This document shows positions 1-7,433 of a DNA stretch of 64,000 bases, piece by piece (within the stretch, counting starts at the first letter, position 1; each line of letters opens with the position of its first letter). The notes beneath the pieces were generated by a model that was given only the letters and a program-made list of their open reading frames with translations, had not been told where the DNA came from and ran no database searches. Source of the stretch: Methylobacterium aquaticum (GTDB lineage: Bacteria; Pseudomonadota; Alphaproteobacteria; Rhizobiales; Beijerinckiaceae); assembly GCF_016804325.1 (NCBI RefSeq), contig NZ_CP043627.1, positions 2,741,001 through 2,805,000 of the forward strand, in the 5' to 3' direction. Both the position numbers and the translations under genes were made by a program.

Positions 1-438
1 CGAGGACCGCTGGTAATCGCTTCGGAAGACGTTACATTCTTTGTTCTGACATCGCTAAAATTCAATTAAAAAACCGGCATCCCGCAATCCGGACGCGACA
101 AAGATCAATCCAAGTCATGGCCACAGAAGATCGCCGGACGGGATGGATCGGCGGGCGGCGACGCTGCGGCAGACGAAAGTCGAGATGACGACCCCGGCGG
201 TCGTACGGGACCGGCACGGCGCCGCGCTGCCGCCGATCCGTCGCGATGCCCCGGGCGCGGCGCCTCGGCCCGCGGCGCCTCCTCCTTTGGGCTGTCCGAC
301 TTTGGGCTGTCCGACCTTTCGCCACTGGATTTCCGCCCCCGTCCCGTGCGACCCCCGGGGACCCCGGCCGGGATTGCGGCGCCGCGCGCGCCCGGTCTCC
401 CTCGGCCGCGGCACGAGAATCGACCGGGAGCGACGCCG
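1..438. other. Intergenic region with short direct repeat
   Basis: I see no convincing gene here. Bases 1-110 are noticeably AT-richer than the rest of the window, so this could be a promoter region shared with a gene left of the window. At 287-317 a 15-bp string beginning TTTGGGCTGTCCG occurs twice in tandem. The reading frames across this stretch are arginine/proline-rich shadows without domain character. Confidence 0.5.
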
Positions 439-900
439 ATGATGCCCGAATTGCGCGTGCTGTACTTCGAGGACCTGAGCGTCGGCCTGTCCGAGACGCT
501 GTCGAAGACCATCGCGGCCTCCGACGTGGTCGGCTTCGCGGAGATCACCGGCGACCGCAACCCGATCCACCTCTCGGAGCATTTCGCCGCCCGCACGCCG
601 TTCGGCACCCGCATCGCCCACGGCCTCTACACCGCCGGGCTGATCTCGGCGGTGCTCGGCACCCGCCTGCCCGGGCCGGGCGCGATCTACATCAGCCAGA
701 GCCTCAACTTCCGCGCGCCGGTGCGGATCGGCGACACGGTCGACGTCACCGTGTCGGTGGCCGAACTGGTGCCCGACCGCCGCCGCGCCCGGCTGAGCTG
801 CATCTGCTCCGTCAACGGCGAGACGGTGCTCGACGGCGAGGCCCTGGTGAAGGTGCCGACCAGGGCCGAATCCGATCCGCTGGCCGCCCGCAAGGGGTGA
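439..900 (+). CDS. MaoC-like (R)-specific enoyl-CoA hydratase
   Basis: This 153-residue single hot-dog protein probably hydrates trans-2-enoyl-CoA to (R)-3-hydroxyacyl-CoA, linking beta-oxidation to polyhydroxyalkanoate synthesis (PhaJ-like). The hydratase-2 signature is visible: FAEITGDRNPIHL followed by the G-T-R-I-A-H-G segment, with Asp and His as the expected catalytic pair. The double ATG at 439/442 puts the start just before the conserved domain; the upstream frame back to 346 is proline/arginine-rich and unlikely to be coding. The next gene, an RNA methyltransferase, starts 16 bp downstream on the same strand, so they may be cotranscribed. The fold is secure. The substrate is inferred; other small MaoC proteins act on different acyl-CoAs. 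Confidence 0.85.
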   Translation: MMPELRVLYFEDLSVGLSETLSKTIAASDVVGFAEITGDRNPIHLSEHFAARTPFGTRIAHGLYTAGLISAVLGTRLPGPGAIYISQSLNFRAPVRIGDTVDVTVSVAELVPDRRRARLSCICSVNGETVLDGEALVKVPTRAESDPLAARKG

Positions 901-916
901 TGGTATCGGGGGCGCG

Positions 917-1779
917 ATGACGCCCATCCCGATCGACGATCCCGACGACCCGCGCCTTGCCGCCTATACGCGGATGCGCGAGCGCGACCTCGTCGGGCGC
1001 GAAGGCCGGTTCATCGCCGAGGGCGAGGTGGTGCTCCGCGTGCTGCTCTCAGGCGCCGCCCGGTTCCGGATCGAATCGGTGCTGCTCTCGCCCGAGCGGC
1101 TCCCGGGGCTCGAACCGGCCCTGGCCCGGCTCGACGCGCCGGTCTACCTCGCCGCCAGGGCCGTGATGGGGGCGGTGGCGGGCTTTCCGATCCATCGCGG
1201 CGTGCTGGCGGTGGGATTGCGCGGGGACGAGCCCGCGCCCGACGCCCTGGTGCCGGCGGGCCCGGCCCTTCTCGTCGGCCTGGTGGGCCTGGCCAACCAC
1301 GACAATGTCGGGGGGATCTTCCGCAATGCCGCCGCCTTCGGGGCCGACGCGGTGCTCCTCGACGGCGAGACCTGCGATCCGCTCTACCGCAAGGCGATCC
1401 GGGTCTCCGCCGGCACGAGCCTGACGGTTCCCTTCGGACGCCTCCCCACCGGAGGCGACCTCCTGGATCTCTGCGCACGCCACGGGCTCACGCCCGTCGC
1501 CCTCTCGCCCCGGGCGAGGACATCACGACCCTGCCGCCCCTGCCCCGCGCGCTCCTGCTGCTCGGCACGGAAGGGCCCGGCCTGCCCGAGGCGCTGATGG
1601 CCCGCGCCCAAAGGGTCGCGATCCCGATGGCGCCGGGGGTCGATTCGCTCAACGTCGCGGTGGCGGGGGCGGTGGCCCTGCACCGGCTCGGCGGGGGGCG
1701 GCTGACTTCCTCGGACACGGTACACGACAGGACGTCTCGTCTGCTGCCCCCGCCCGTCCCGCTCGCGACCTCATCCTGA
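917..1779 (+). pseudogene. SpoU/TrmH-family RNA 2'-O-methyltransferase, frameshifted
   Basis: An N-terminal substrate-binding domain (about residues 1-110) is followed by the SPOUT knot domain with the motif NHDNVGGIFRNA. The frame then breaks. From about position 1512 the next frame carries the remaining family motifs (LGTEGPGLPEAL, then PMAPGVDSLNVAVA), which belong to the SAM-binding knot. One missing base in the G/C run near 1508-1514 explains the split, so the gene may be intact in the cell. As written, translation would stop at 1597 without the knot. The C-terminal tail in the second frame runs into an inverted repeat starting at 1769, so the true end may be a little earlier. The likely role is ribose methylation of rRNA or tRNA. 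Confidence 0.8.
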
Positions 1780-1912
1780 GGTGCGGGCGATCGAAGATCG
1801 CTGAGCCTCGAAGGAGGGCTCAAGGGATCGCAGCGGCATCTGGCGCCCTCCTTCGAGGTCAGTCGATCTTCGATCGCGTGCGATCTCTGATCGCCAACAC
1901 CTCAGGATGAGG
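1769..1912. repeat. 144-bp imperfect inverted repeat
   Basis: The outer arms CCTCATCCTGAGGTG (1769-1783) and CACCTCAGGATGAGG (1898-1912) are exact reverse complements. Inner blocks also pair: GCCTCGAAGGAGGG with CCCTCCTTCGAGGT, and the ATCGAAGATCG area with CGATCTTCGAT. Transcribed, this would fold into one long hairpin. It overlaps the 3' end of the methyltransferase gene. It resembles the palindromic repeats scattered through Methylobacterium and Bradyrhizobium genomes. From 1913 to 2231 I see nothing further. Confidence 0.8.
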
Positions 1913-2273
1913 TTCAGGGTGGGAAGGCCCCAAAGCCGGCAGGATTTGAGCCGCTGTCGTATACAGTGGTCCTCGGGATAAGGCGTTTCGCGCATCGCGC
2001 CTGCGGCCCATCGGAGCAATCGGACGCGAGTGCCCGTTTTCCAGGGGCGTGAACGATCGGCGTCGCACTGTCGTTTCCGATCGACAGGCGATCCCGTGGA
2101 GCGCTCATGCGCATCGTCAGACCCGCATGACCCAACGCAGCCGCCGCTTCGCGACCGGTCCGATGATCGCGGACACTGGATCCCGATCTTACATTGAAAC
2201 AACTAAAATCTAACGCGCTTGCTTTTGTTTCGTGATTGCTTCTCAAGGGAGCGCCTTTCTCGGGAGACGCCCC

Positions 2274-3293
2274 TTGTCCCTGTCACGCACCGCGTTCGCG
2301 CTCCTCGGTCTCGTCGCCCTCGCGGGCCCCGCCCGGGCCGAGAGTGAAGTGAACCTCTACACCACCCGCGAGCCCGGCCTGATCCGCCCGCTCCTCGACG
2401 CCTTCACCAAGGCGAGCGGCGTGAAGGTCAACACGGTGTTCGTCGACAAGGGCCTGACCGAGCGCGTCGCCGCCGAGGGCGCCCGCTCCGCCGCCGACGT
2501 GGTGATGACGGTCGATATCGGCAACCTGCTCGAACTCGTCGACCGCGACCTCGCCCAGCCGGTCCGCTCGGCGACCCTGGAGGCGGCGATCCCCGCCTCC
2601 TTGCGCGATCCCGAGGGGCGCTGGTTCGCCCTCTCGACCCGGGCCCGGGTCGCCTATGCCGATCCTGACCTGCGCGACCTCGCCGGGCTGACCTACGAGG
2701 ACCTGGCCGACCCGAAATGGAAGGGCAAGATCTGCCTGCGCGCCGGCCAGCACCCCTACAACACCGCGCTGATTTCCGCCTACCTGGTCAAGCACGGCGA
2801 GGCCAAGACCGAGGCCTGGCTGCGCGGCGTGAAGGACAACCTCGCCCGCAAGGCCGGCGGCGGCGACCGCGACGTGGCCCGCGACATCGTCGCCGACCTC
2901 TGCGACATCGGCCTGGGCAATTCCTACTATGTCGGCCTGATGCGCAGCGGCCGGGGCGGCCCGGAGCAGAAGAAGTGGGGCGAGGGCATCCAGGTGGTGC
3001 TGCCGACGTTCCAGGGCGGCGGCACCCACGTCAACGTCTCGGGCGCGGTGGTGGCCAAGACCGCCCCGAACCGCGACAACGCCGTCAAGCTCCTCGAATA
3101 CCTCGCCTCGGACGATGCGCAGGCCCTCTACGCCAAGGCCGATTACGAGTACCCGGTGAAGCCCGGCGTCGCGGCCGACCCGCTGCTCACGGCCCTCGGC
3201 CCGCTGAAGGTCGACACCACCCCGCTCGTCGAGATCGCCCGCAACCGCAAGGCGGCGAGCCTGCTCGTCGACAAGGTCGGGTTCGACCGGTGA
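2274..3293 (+). CDS. Iron-type ABC transporter periplasmic binding protein
   Basis: This is a 339-residue protein of the FbpA/FutA/IdiA class that would bind ferric iron in the periplasm. With a TTG start at 2274 it has a classical Sec signal peptide (hydrophobic ALLGLVALAG, cleavage after PARA) and GGGAGA six bases upstream; the alternative GTG at 2232 lacks a ribosome site. The mature protein opens with VNLYTTREPGL, as in this family, and the GNSYY motif supplies the tandem tyrosines typical of iron ligation. The permease gene follows 400 bp downstream on the same strand. No ATPase gene lies nearby, so the transporter must borrow one encoded elsewhere. Confidence 0.85.
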   Translation: MSLSRTAFALLGLVALAGPARAESEVNLYTTREPGLIRPLLDAFTKASGVKVNTVFVDKGLTERVAAEGARSAADVVMTVDIGNLLELVDRDLAQPVRSATLEAAIPASLRDPEGRWFALSTRARVAYADPDLRDLAGLTYEDLADPKWKGKICLRAGQHPYNTALISAYLVKHGEAKTEAWLRGVKDNLARKAGGGDRDVARDIVADLCDIGLGNSYYVGLMRSGRGGPEQKKWGEGIQVVLPTFQGGGTHVNVSGAVVAKTAPNRDNAVKLLEYLASDDAQALYAKADYEYPVKPGVAADPLLTALGPLKVDTTPLVEIARNRKAASLLVDKVGFDR

Positions 3294-3414
3294 CAAGAAG
3301 ATCCGCGTGAGTCGTTCCGATAGACGATGACGGCGCGGGTCCCCCTCTCCCGTTTTGGCGAGCGGATCTACACTTTTCTTCCGAGAGCCAATCTCCTGTA
3401 AATGCACGCGCTTT

Positions 3415-3522
3415 CCCCTCCCCCTTGTGGGGAGGGGTTAGGGGTGGGGGTGGTGCCGGATAAAGCGCGAGACTTCTCCGGCACCACCCCCACCTCCAGC
3501 TCCTCCCCACAAGGGGGAGGAG
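3415..3522. repeat. Inverted repeat between binding protein and permease genes
   Basis: A CCCCTCCCCCTTGTGGGG block near 3415 faces CTCCCCACAAGGGGGAGG ending near 3522. Each arm also carries a pairing GGGGGTGGTGCCGG / GCACCACCCCCAC segment. The element could fold into one long GC-rich hairpin and might attenuate transcription between the binding-protein and permease genes. A degenerate CCCCTCTCCCGTTTT block lies just upstream at 3341. Related CCCCTCTCCC elements occur at 42399 and 54002. Confidence 0.75.
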
Positions 3523-3693
3523 AGGCGCGCGACCTCCGAGGGGGAAAGTACTCAGACCGAGATGTGTGAATACAATAACGCGCTCGGGAGAGGGACCCCG
3601 CGCTTGATCTTGTTCGGGACGGATCAGGCGGAAACCACGACTTATTCTGAAGCGGACCGGAGCAAGGCGACCAACGTGGAGGGAAGAGCTTTC

Positions 3694-5412
3694 GTGCCGC
3701 CGCGCCCATCGGCAACCCCGCGCCGGGCGGCAAGGCCACGCCTGCCTCGTTCCACTTCCGGCGGAGGATTCCCCTGGCTCCTGTCCTGGACTCTCCCGGC
3801 CTGGACGCTCGCCGCCGGCCTCACCGCCCTCCTGGTCCTGGCCCCGGTGGCGGCGCTCGGGCTCGAGGCGCTGCAGGGCTCCGGCGGGCTCTGGCCCCAT
3901 CTCCTCGCCCATGTCCTGCCGCCGGCCCTCGTCGAGACCGGCTTGCTGCTGGCCGGGGTCGGCGCGGTGGTGATCGTGGTCGGCACCGGCGCAGCCTGGC
4001 TCGTCGCGGCCTACGAGTTCCCCGGACGGCGCCTGCTCGACTGGGCGCTGCTGCTGCCGCTGGCCGTCCCCACCTATATCGGGGCCTATGCCTATCTCGA
4101 CCTCCTCCACCCGGTCGGCCCGGTGCAGAGCGCGATCCGCGCCCTCCTCGGCTATGCCCGCCCGCGGGACCTGATCCTGCCGGACCTGCGCTCGCTGCCG
4201 GGCTGCATCCTGCTGCTCGGCTTCGTGCTCTACCCCTACGTCTACCTGTCGACCCGGGCGCTGTTCCTGATGCAGTCGGCGAACCTGGTCGAGGCCGGGC
4301 GCAGCCTCGGGGCCGGTCCGGGGGCGGTGTTCCTCCGGGTCGCCCTGCCGCTCGCCCGCCCGGCCATCGCGCTCGGCGCCAGCCTGGCGCTGCTGGAGGC
4401 CCTCAACGACATCGGGGCGGCGGAGTTCCTGGGCGTCCGCACCCTCACGGTCGCGATCTACGACACCTGGGTCAACCGCTCGGACCTTCCGGGCGCCGCC
4501 GGCCTGGCACTCGTCATGCTCGCCGCCTGCCTCGGCCTGATCGCGGTCGAGCGCCGGGCCCGGCGCGGGCGCGGCTATGCCGGGGCGGCGCAGCGCCCGC
4601 GGCGGATGAGCCGCACGCGGCTCGCCGGCCCGGCGGCGCTCGTGGCGCTCGGCCTCGGCCTCGTGCCGGTCGCCCTCGGCTTCCTGGCCCCGGCGAGCTA
4701 TCTGGCGGTCGAGGCGGGGAAGCGCCTCCACTTCGCCGGCCTGTCCGGGGCGATCCTGTCGGAGAGCCTGAACACCCTGTTCTATGCCGGCCTCGCGACG
4801 ATCGTCGCCACGGGTCTCGGCCTCGTGGTCGCGGCGGGCCCGAGCGTGCTCGGCGGGCGCTGGCGCGGAGTGCTCCTGCGCTGCGCCACCTTCGGCTATG
4901 CGGTGCCCGGCGCCATCCTGGCGATCGGCCTGCTGCCGCCCTTGTCCGCCCTCGACGGCCTGCTCGACGGCGTGAGCCGGGCGCTGACCGGGGCAGCTTT
5001 GCCCGCGATGGGCCTCGGCACCGGGGCGGCGCTGGTCTACGCCTACGTGGTGCGCTTCCTCGCCGTCACCGCCGGCAGCAGCGAGGCGGGCCTCGCCCGG
5101 GTGCCGCGCTCGCTCGGCAACGCCGCCCGGGTGCTAGGCCGCAATCCGGCCGGCGCCCTGGCGCAGGTCCACCTGCCGCTGACCTGGCCGGCGCTCCTCG
5201 GCGGGGCGCTGCTGGTCTTCGTCGATTGCGTCAAGGAACTGCCCGCGACGCTGATCCTGCGCCCGCTCAACGTCGAGACCCTGGCGACCCACCTCTACGG
5301 CGAGGCCGCCCGGGGCACCTACGAGGACGGCGCGGTCGCCGCCCTGCTGATCGTCGCGGTCGGGCTCGTGCCGGTCGCGCTGCTGCTGCGGGTCTCGACG
5401 CCGAAGGCGTGA
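3694..5412 (+). CDS. Iron ABC transporter permease, fused double-domain
   Basis: This integral membrane permease of the FbpB/SfuB type (572 residues) has two homologous six-helix halves in one chain. The halves break near residue 310, at the basic RRARRGRG stretch. EAA-type cytoplasmic loops that contact the ATPase are visible in both halves (EAGRSLGAGPGAVFLRVALP and ARVLGRNPAGALAQVHLPL). The GTG start at 3694 is preceded by GGAGGG ten bases upstream; the frame extending back to 3562 is low-complexity. It pairs with the binding protein upstream. It ends 4 bp before the convergent esterase gene, with no ATPase gene following. Confidence 0.87.
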   Translation: MPPRPSATPRRAARPRLPRSTSGGGFPWLLSWTLPAWTLAAGLTALLVLAPVAALGLEALQGSGGLWPHLLAHVLPPALVETGLLLAGVGAVVIVVGTGAAWLVAAYEFPGRRLLDWALLLPLAVPTYIGAYAYLDLLHPVGPVQSAIRALLGYARPRDLILPDLRSLPGCILLLGFVLYPYVYLSTRALFLMQSANLVEAGRSLGAGPGAVFLRVALPLARPAIALGASLALLEALNDIGAAEFLGVRTLTVAIYDTWVNRSDLPGAAGLALVMLAACLGLIAVERRARRGRGYAGAAQRPRRMSRTRLAGPAALVALGLGLVPVALGFLAPASYLAVEAGKRLHFAGLSGAILSESLNTLFYAGLATIVATGLGLVVAAGPSVLGGRWRGVLLRCATFGYAVPGAILAIGLLPPLSALDGLLDGVSRALTGAALPAMGLGTGAALVYAYVVRFLAVTAGSSEAGLARVPRSLGNAARVLGRNPAGALAQVHLPLTWPALLGGALLVFVDCVKELPATLILRPLNVETLATHLYGEAARGTYEDGAVAALLIVAVGLVPVALLLRVSTPKA

Positions 5413-5416
5413 GCGC

Positions 5417-6775
5417 TCAGCCGGCGCGGCGGTGCTCCAGGAAGAACCGCAGCATCGCGGCGCTGGCATCGGGCCCCCGCGGCTCGGTGTAGGAGCCGTC
5501 CGGGCTGCCGCCGGACCAGGCGTGTCCCGCCCCGTGCAGCACCCAGGATTCGACGAAGGCCCTGCCTCCCGCATCCGCGTGGACCGTGCGGGTATAGCCG
5601 ATCCCGCCCGGGGTCTCGCCCCGGGTCACGGTGGGGGTCAGGGCCGCGCCCGGCAGCGCCTGGGCGACGACCCGCTCGCCGTTGAGCGGGTTGACCGTCC
5701 GGTCGGCATCGCCGTGGAAGACGATGGTCGGCACGGACGGGCCCGGCCGCTTCGGGGCGGCGCCCCCCTGGCCCATCGCCGCGAGCGCCGAGGGCAGGTC
5801 CCGGGCCGCGCCGCAGGCGAGGCCCGAATGGATGCCGGCCGCCGCGAACACGTCCGGATAGGTCGCCGCCAGGATCGCCGCCGCCGCGCCGCCGGCCGAG
5901 AGCCCGGCGACGAAGACCCGATCCGCATCGGCCCCGAACTCCTCCACCACGGCCTTCGCGATCCCGGCGATCAGCGCCGGCTCGCCGGCGCCGCGGCCCT
6001 GGTCGCCGGGCTGGAACCAGTTCCAGCATTTCTGCGCGTTGGCGGCGCGCTCCTGGCGCGGATAGACGACGATCGCGCCTTGCGCCTCCGCCAGCGCATT
6101 CATCCGCGTGCCGAGGGCGAAGTCGTCGGGGTCCTGGGTGCAGCCGTGCAGCATCACGACGACCGGCAGCCCCTGGCCCTCCCGGCCGGCCGGGACGTAG
6201 ACCTTGTAGGTCCGGCTGCCCGCGGCACTGGAAAAGCTCCGCTCCTCGAACCGCGCGCCCTCCGGCACCGGCACGGACCGGCGGGGCTTCAGGCCCTCGC
6301 CGAGACCGGCGGGCAGATGGCTGGCCAGGTTGCCCGTCAAGTTGCCGGCCAACCCGTCCAGCGCTCCGTCGGGCAAGCCGCCTGCGCGCAGCAGGTCGGC
6401 CAGCCCGCCCGGCGACCGAAAGGTCTTCAGCGCCTCCGGCATGCCGCGCAGGGTCTCCTGCAGGGTCTCCTGCAAGCCCTTCAGCGCATCGGGCATCGCC
6501 CGCAGGGCCTCGGAGGGGTCCGGCGTGCCGGCCTGTCCCGGGACCGTCCAGGCGCCGCCCGGCTCGGTTGGGGCCTCGAGGTCGATGGCGGGTCCGGCGC
6601 CTCGCTCGCTCGGTGACGGCGCCGGCGGGCGGGCGGGCTCGGCCGGCACCGCGTGGCCCTGGAGCAGGGCCACGGCCTCGGTCAGCCGGCCGGCGCGGGT
6701 GAGGCGGGTCACCTCGGCCATGTCGACGTTTGCGCCGAGAGGTCCGCCCGGCGAGAAATTCTTGAATGCGCTCAT
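5417..6775 (-). CDS. PHB depolymerase-type esterase
   Basis: This is a 452-residue alpha/beta hydrolase of the LpqC / poly(3-hydroxybutyrate) depolymerase family. The N-terminal 170 residues are low-complexity and repetitive (LQETLQETLRG). The catalytic domain follows, with oxyanion strand VVVMLHGCTQ, the lipase box GLSAGG (nucleophile serine), Asp in FHGDADRTV and the terminal catalytic His near HGAGHAW. No signal peptide is evident, which suggests an intracellular enzyme or one acting on granule-associated polymer. The gene lies 24 bp downstream of the ribbon-helix-helix gene on the same strand, so the two form an operon. It converges tail-to-tail with the iron permease. Confidence 0.85.
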   Translation of the reverse strand: MSAFKNFSPGGPLGANVDMAEVTRLTRAGRLTEAVALLQGHAVPAEPARPPAPSPSERGAGPAIDLEAPTEPGGAWTVPGQAGTPDPSEALRAMPDALKGLQETLQETLRGMPEALKTFRSPGGLADLLRAGGLPDGALDGLAGNLTGNLASHLPAGLGEGLKPRRSVPVPEGARFEERSFSSAAGSRTYKVYVPAGREGQGLPVVVMLHGCTQDPDDFALGTRMNALAEAQGAIVVYPRQERAANAQKCWNWFQPGDQGRGAGEPALIAGIAKAVVEEFGADADRVFVAGLSAGGAAAAILAATYPDVFAAAGIHSGLACGAARDLPSALAAMGQGGAAPKRPGPSVPTIVFHGDADRTVNPLNGERVVAQALPGAALTPTVTRGETPGGIGYTRTVHADAGGRAFVESWVLHGAGHAWSGGSPDGSYTEPRGPDASAAMLRFFLEHRRAG

Positions 6776-6799
6776 GATCTTGTGTCCTGTGCGAAGGGG

Positions 6800-7219
6800 T
6801 CAGGCGATGCGGTCGGCGAGGGCGGCCTTGACGGCGGCGCTGGCATGGAAGGCGCCGAGCACCTGGATCGACGCGATGGCCGCCCGGGCGAGCTCCGGGG
6901 TGACGTCGTCGGCGATGCTGGCGAGCCCGAGGACCTGGAGCTTGAGCGGCGTGCCGGCATCCCGCGCCGCCTCCAGCTCGGCCCTGGTGATGTGGGTCAG
7001 GCCGAGGCTGAGCTGCCGGCGCGCCACCGACTGGCGCAACGCCTCCTCCTGCCGGTCGAGCTGGTTGCGGACCGCCGTGCGGATGAAGTCGGCCCGGTTG
7101 GCGTAGAACCCGTCCCGCACCATCAGGTCGATGCGGCCGAGGTCGACGAAGCCGAGATTGACCGTCACCTTCTCGCTGTCGGGCAATTTCGGCCGTAGCT
7201 CCTGCACGTTTCCCGCCAT
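6800..7219 (-). CDS. Ribbon-helix-helix (CopG-like) protein
   Basis: This 139-residue protein has an N-terminal ribbon-helix-helix DNA-binding segment: the beta strand KVTVNLGFVD followed by two helices through RADFIRTAVRNQLDRQ. A C-terminal domain of about 70 residues follows (LGLASIADDVTPELARAAI, then IQVLGAFHASAAV). The ATG at 7219 is preceded by GTGGAG at good spacing; ATG 7225 is too close to it. The gene leads an operon with the esterase, so it may control that gene. No partner toxin is present, so a toxin-antitoxin role is unlikely. Confidence 0.75.
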   Translation of the reverse strand: MAGNVQELRPKLPDSEKVTVNLGFVDLGRIDLMVRDGFYANRADFIRTAVRNQLDRQEEALRQSVARRQLSLGLTHITRAELEAARDAGTPLKLQVLGLASIADDVTPELARAAIASIQVLGAFHASAAVKAALADRIA

Positions 7220-7433
7220 GACCATCTCCACACCATCCAACCAGATGGTCTGGAGATGGCGAGGCGAAACGCCTTCCGCAAGGGGCGGCCTCACACGGAA
7301 CGATGCGCCGTCCGGCCCGTTCGGCTTTCCGGCGGCGGCACGACCCGGACCATTCGGGGGCCTTCGCCGGCGACGGGCGAGGGACCATCTTGCTCCCGAT
7401 GCACCCCGTGCCCCGCGTGAGACCGGCCCCGCC

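Noticed and set aside
3187..4731. 514-codon minus-strand frame over the iron permease
   Set aside because: Low-complexity and opposite to a clear membrane protein with family motifs.
6800..7219. Toxin-antitoxin antitoxin
   Set aside because: The ribbon-helix-helix protein has a 70-residue C-terminal domain and is linked to an esterase, with no toxin-like ORF beside it.
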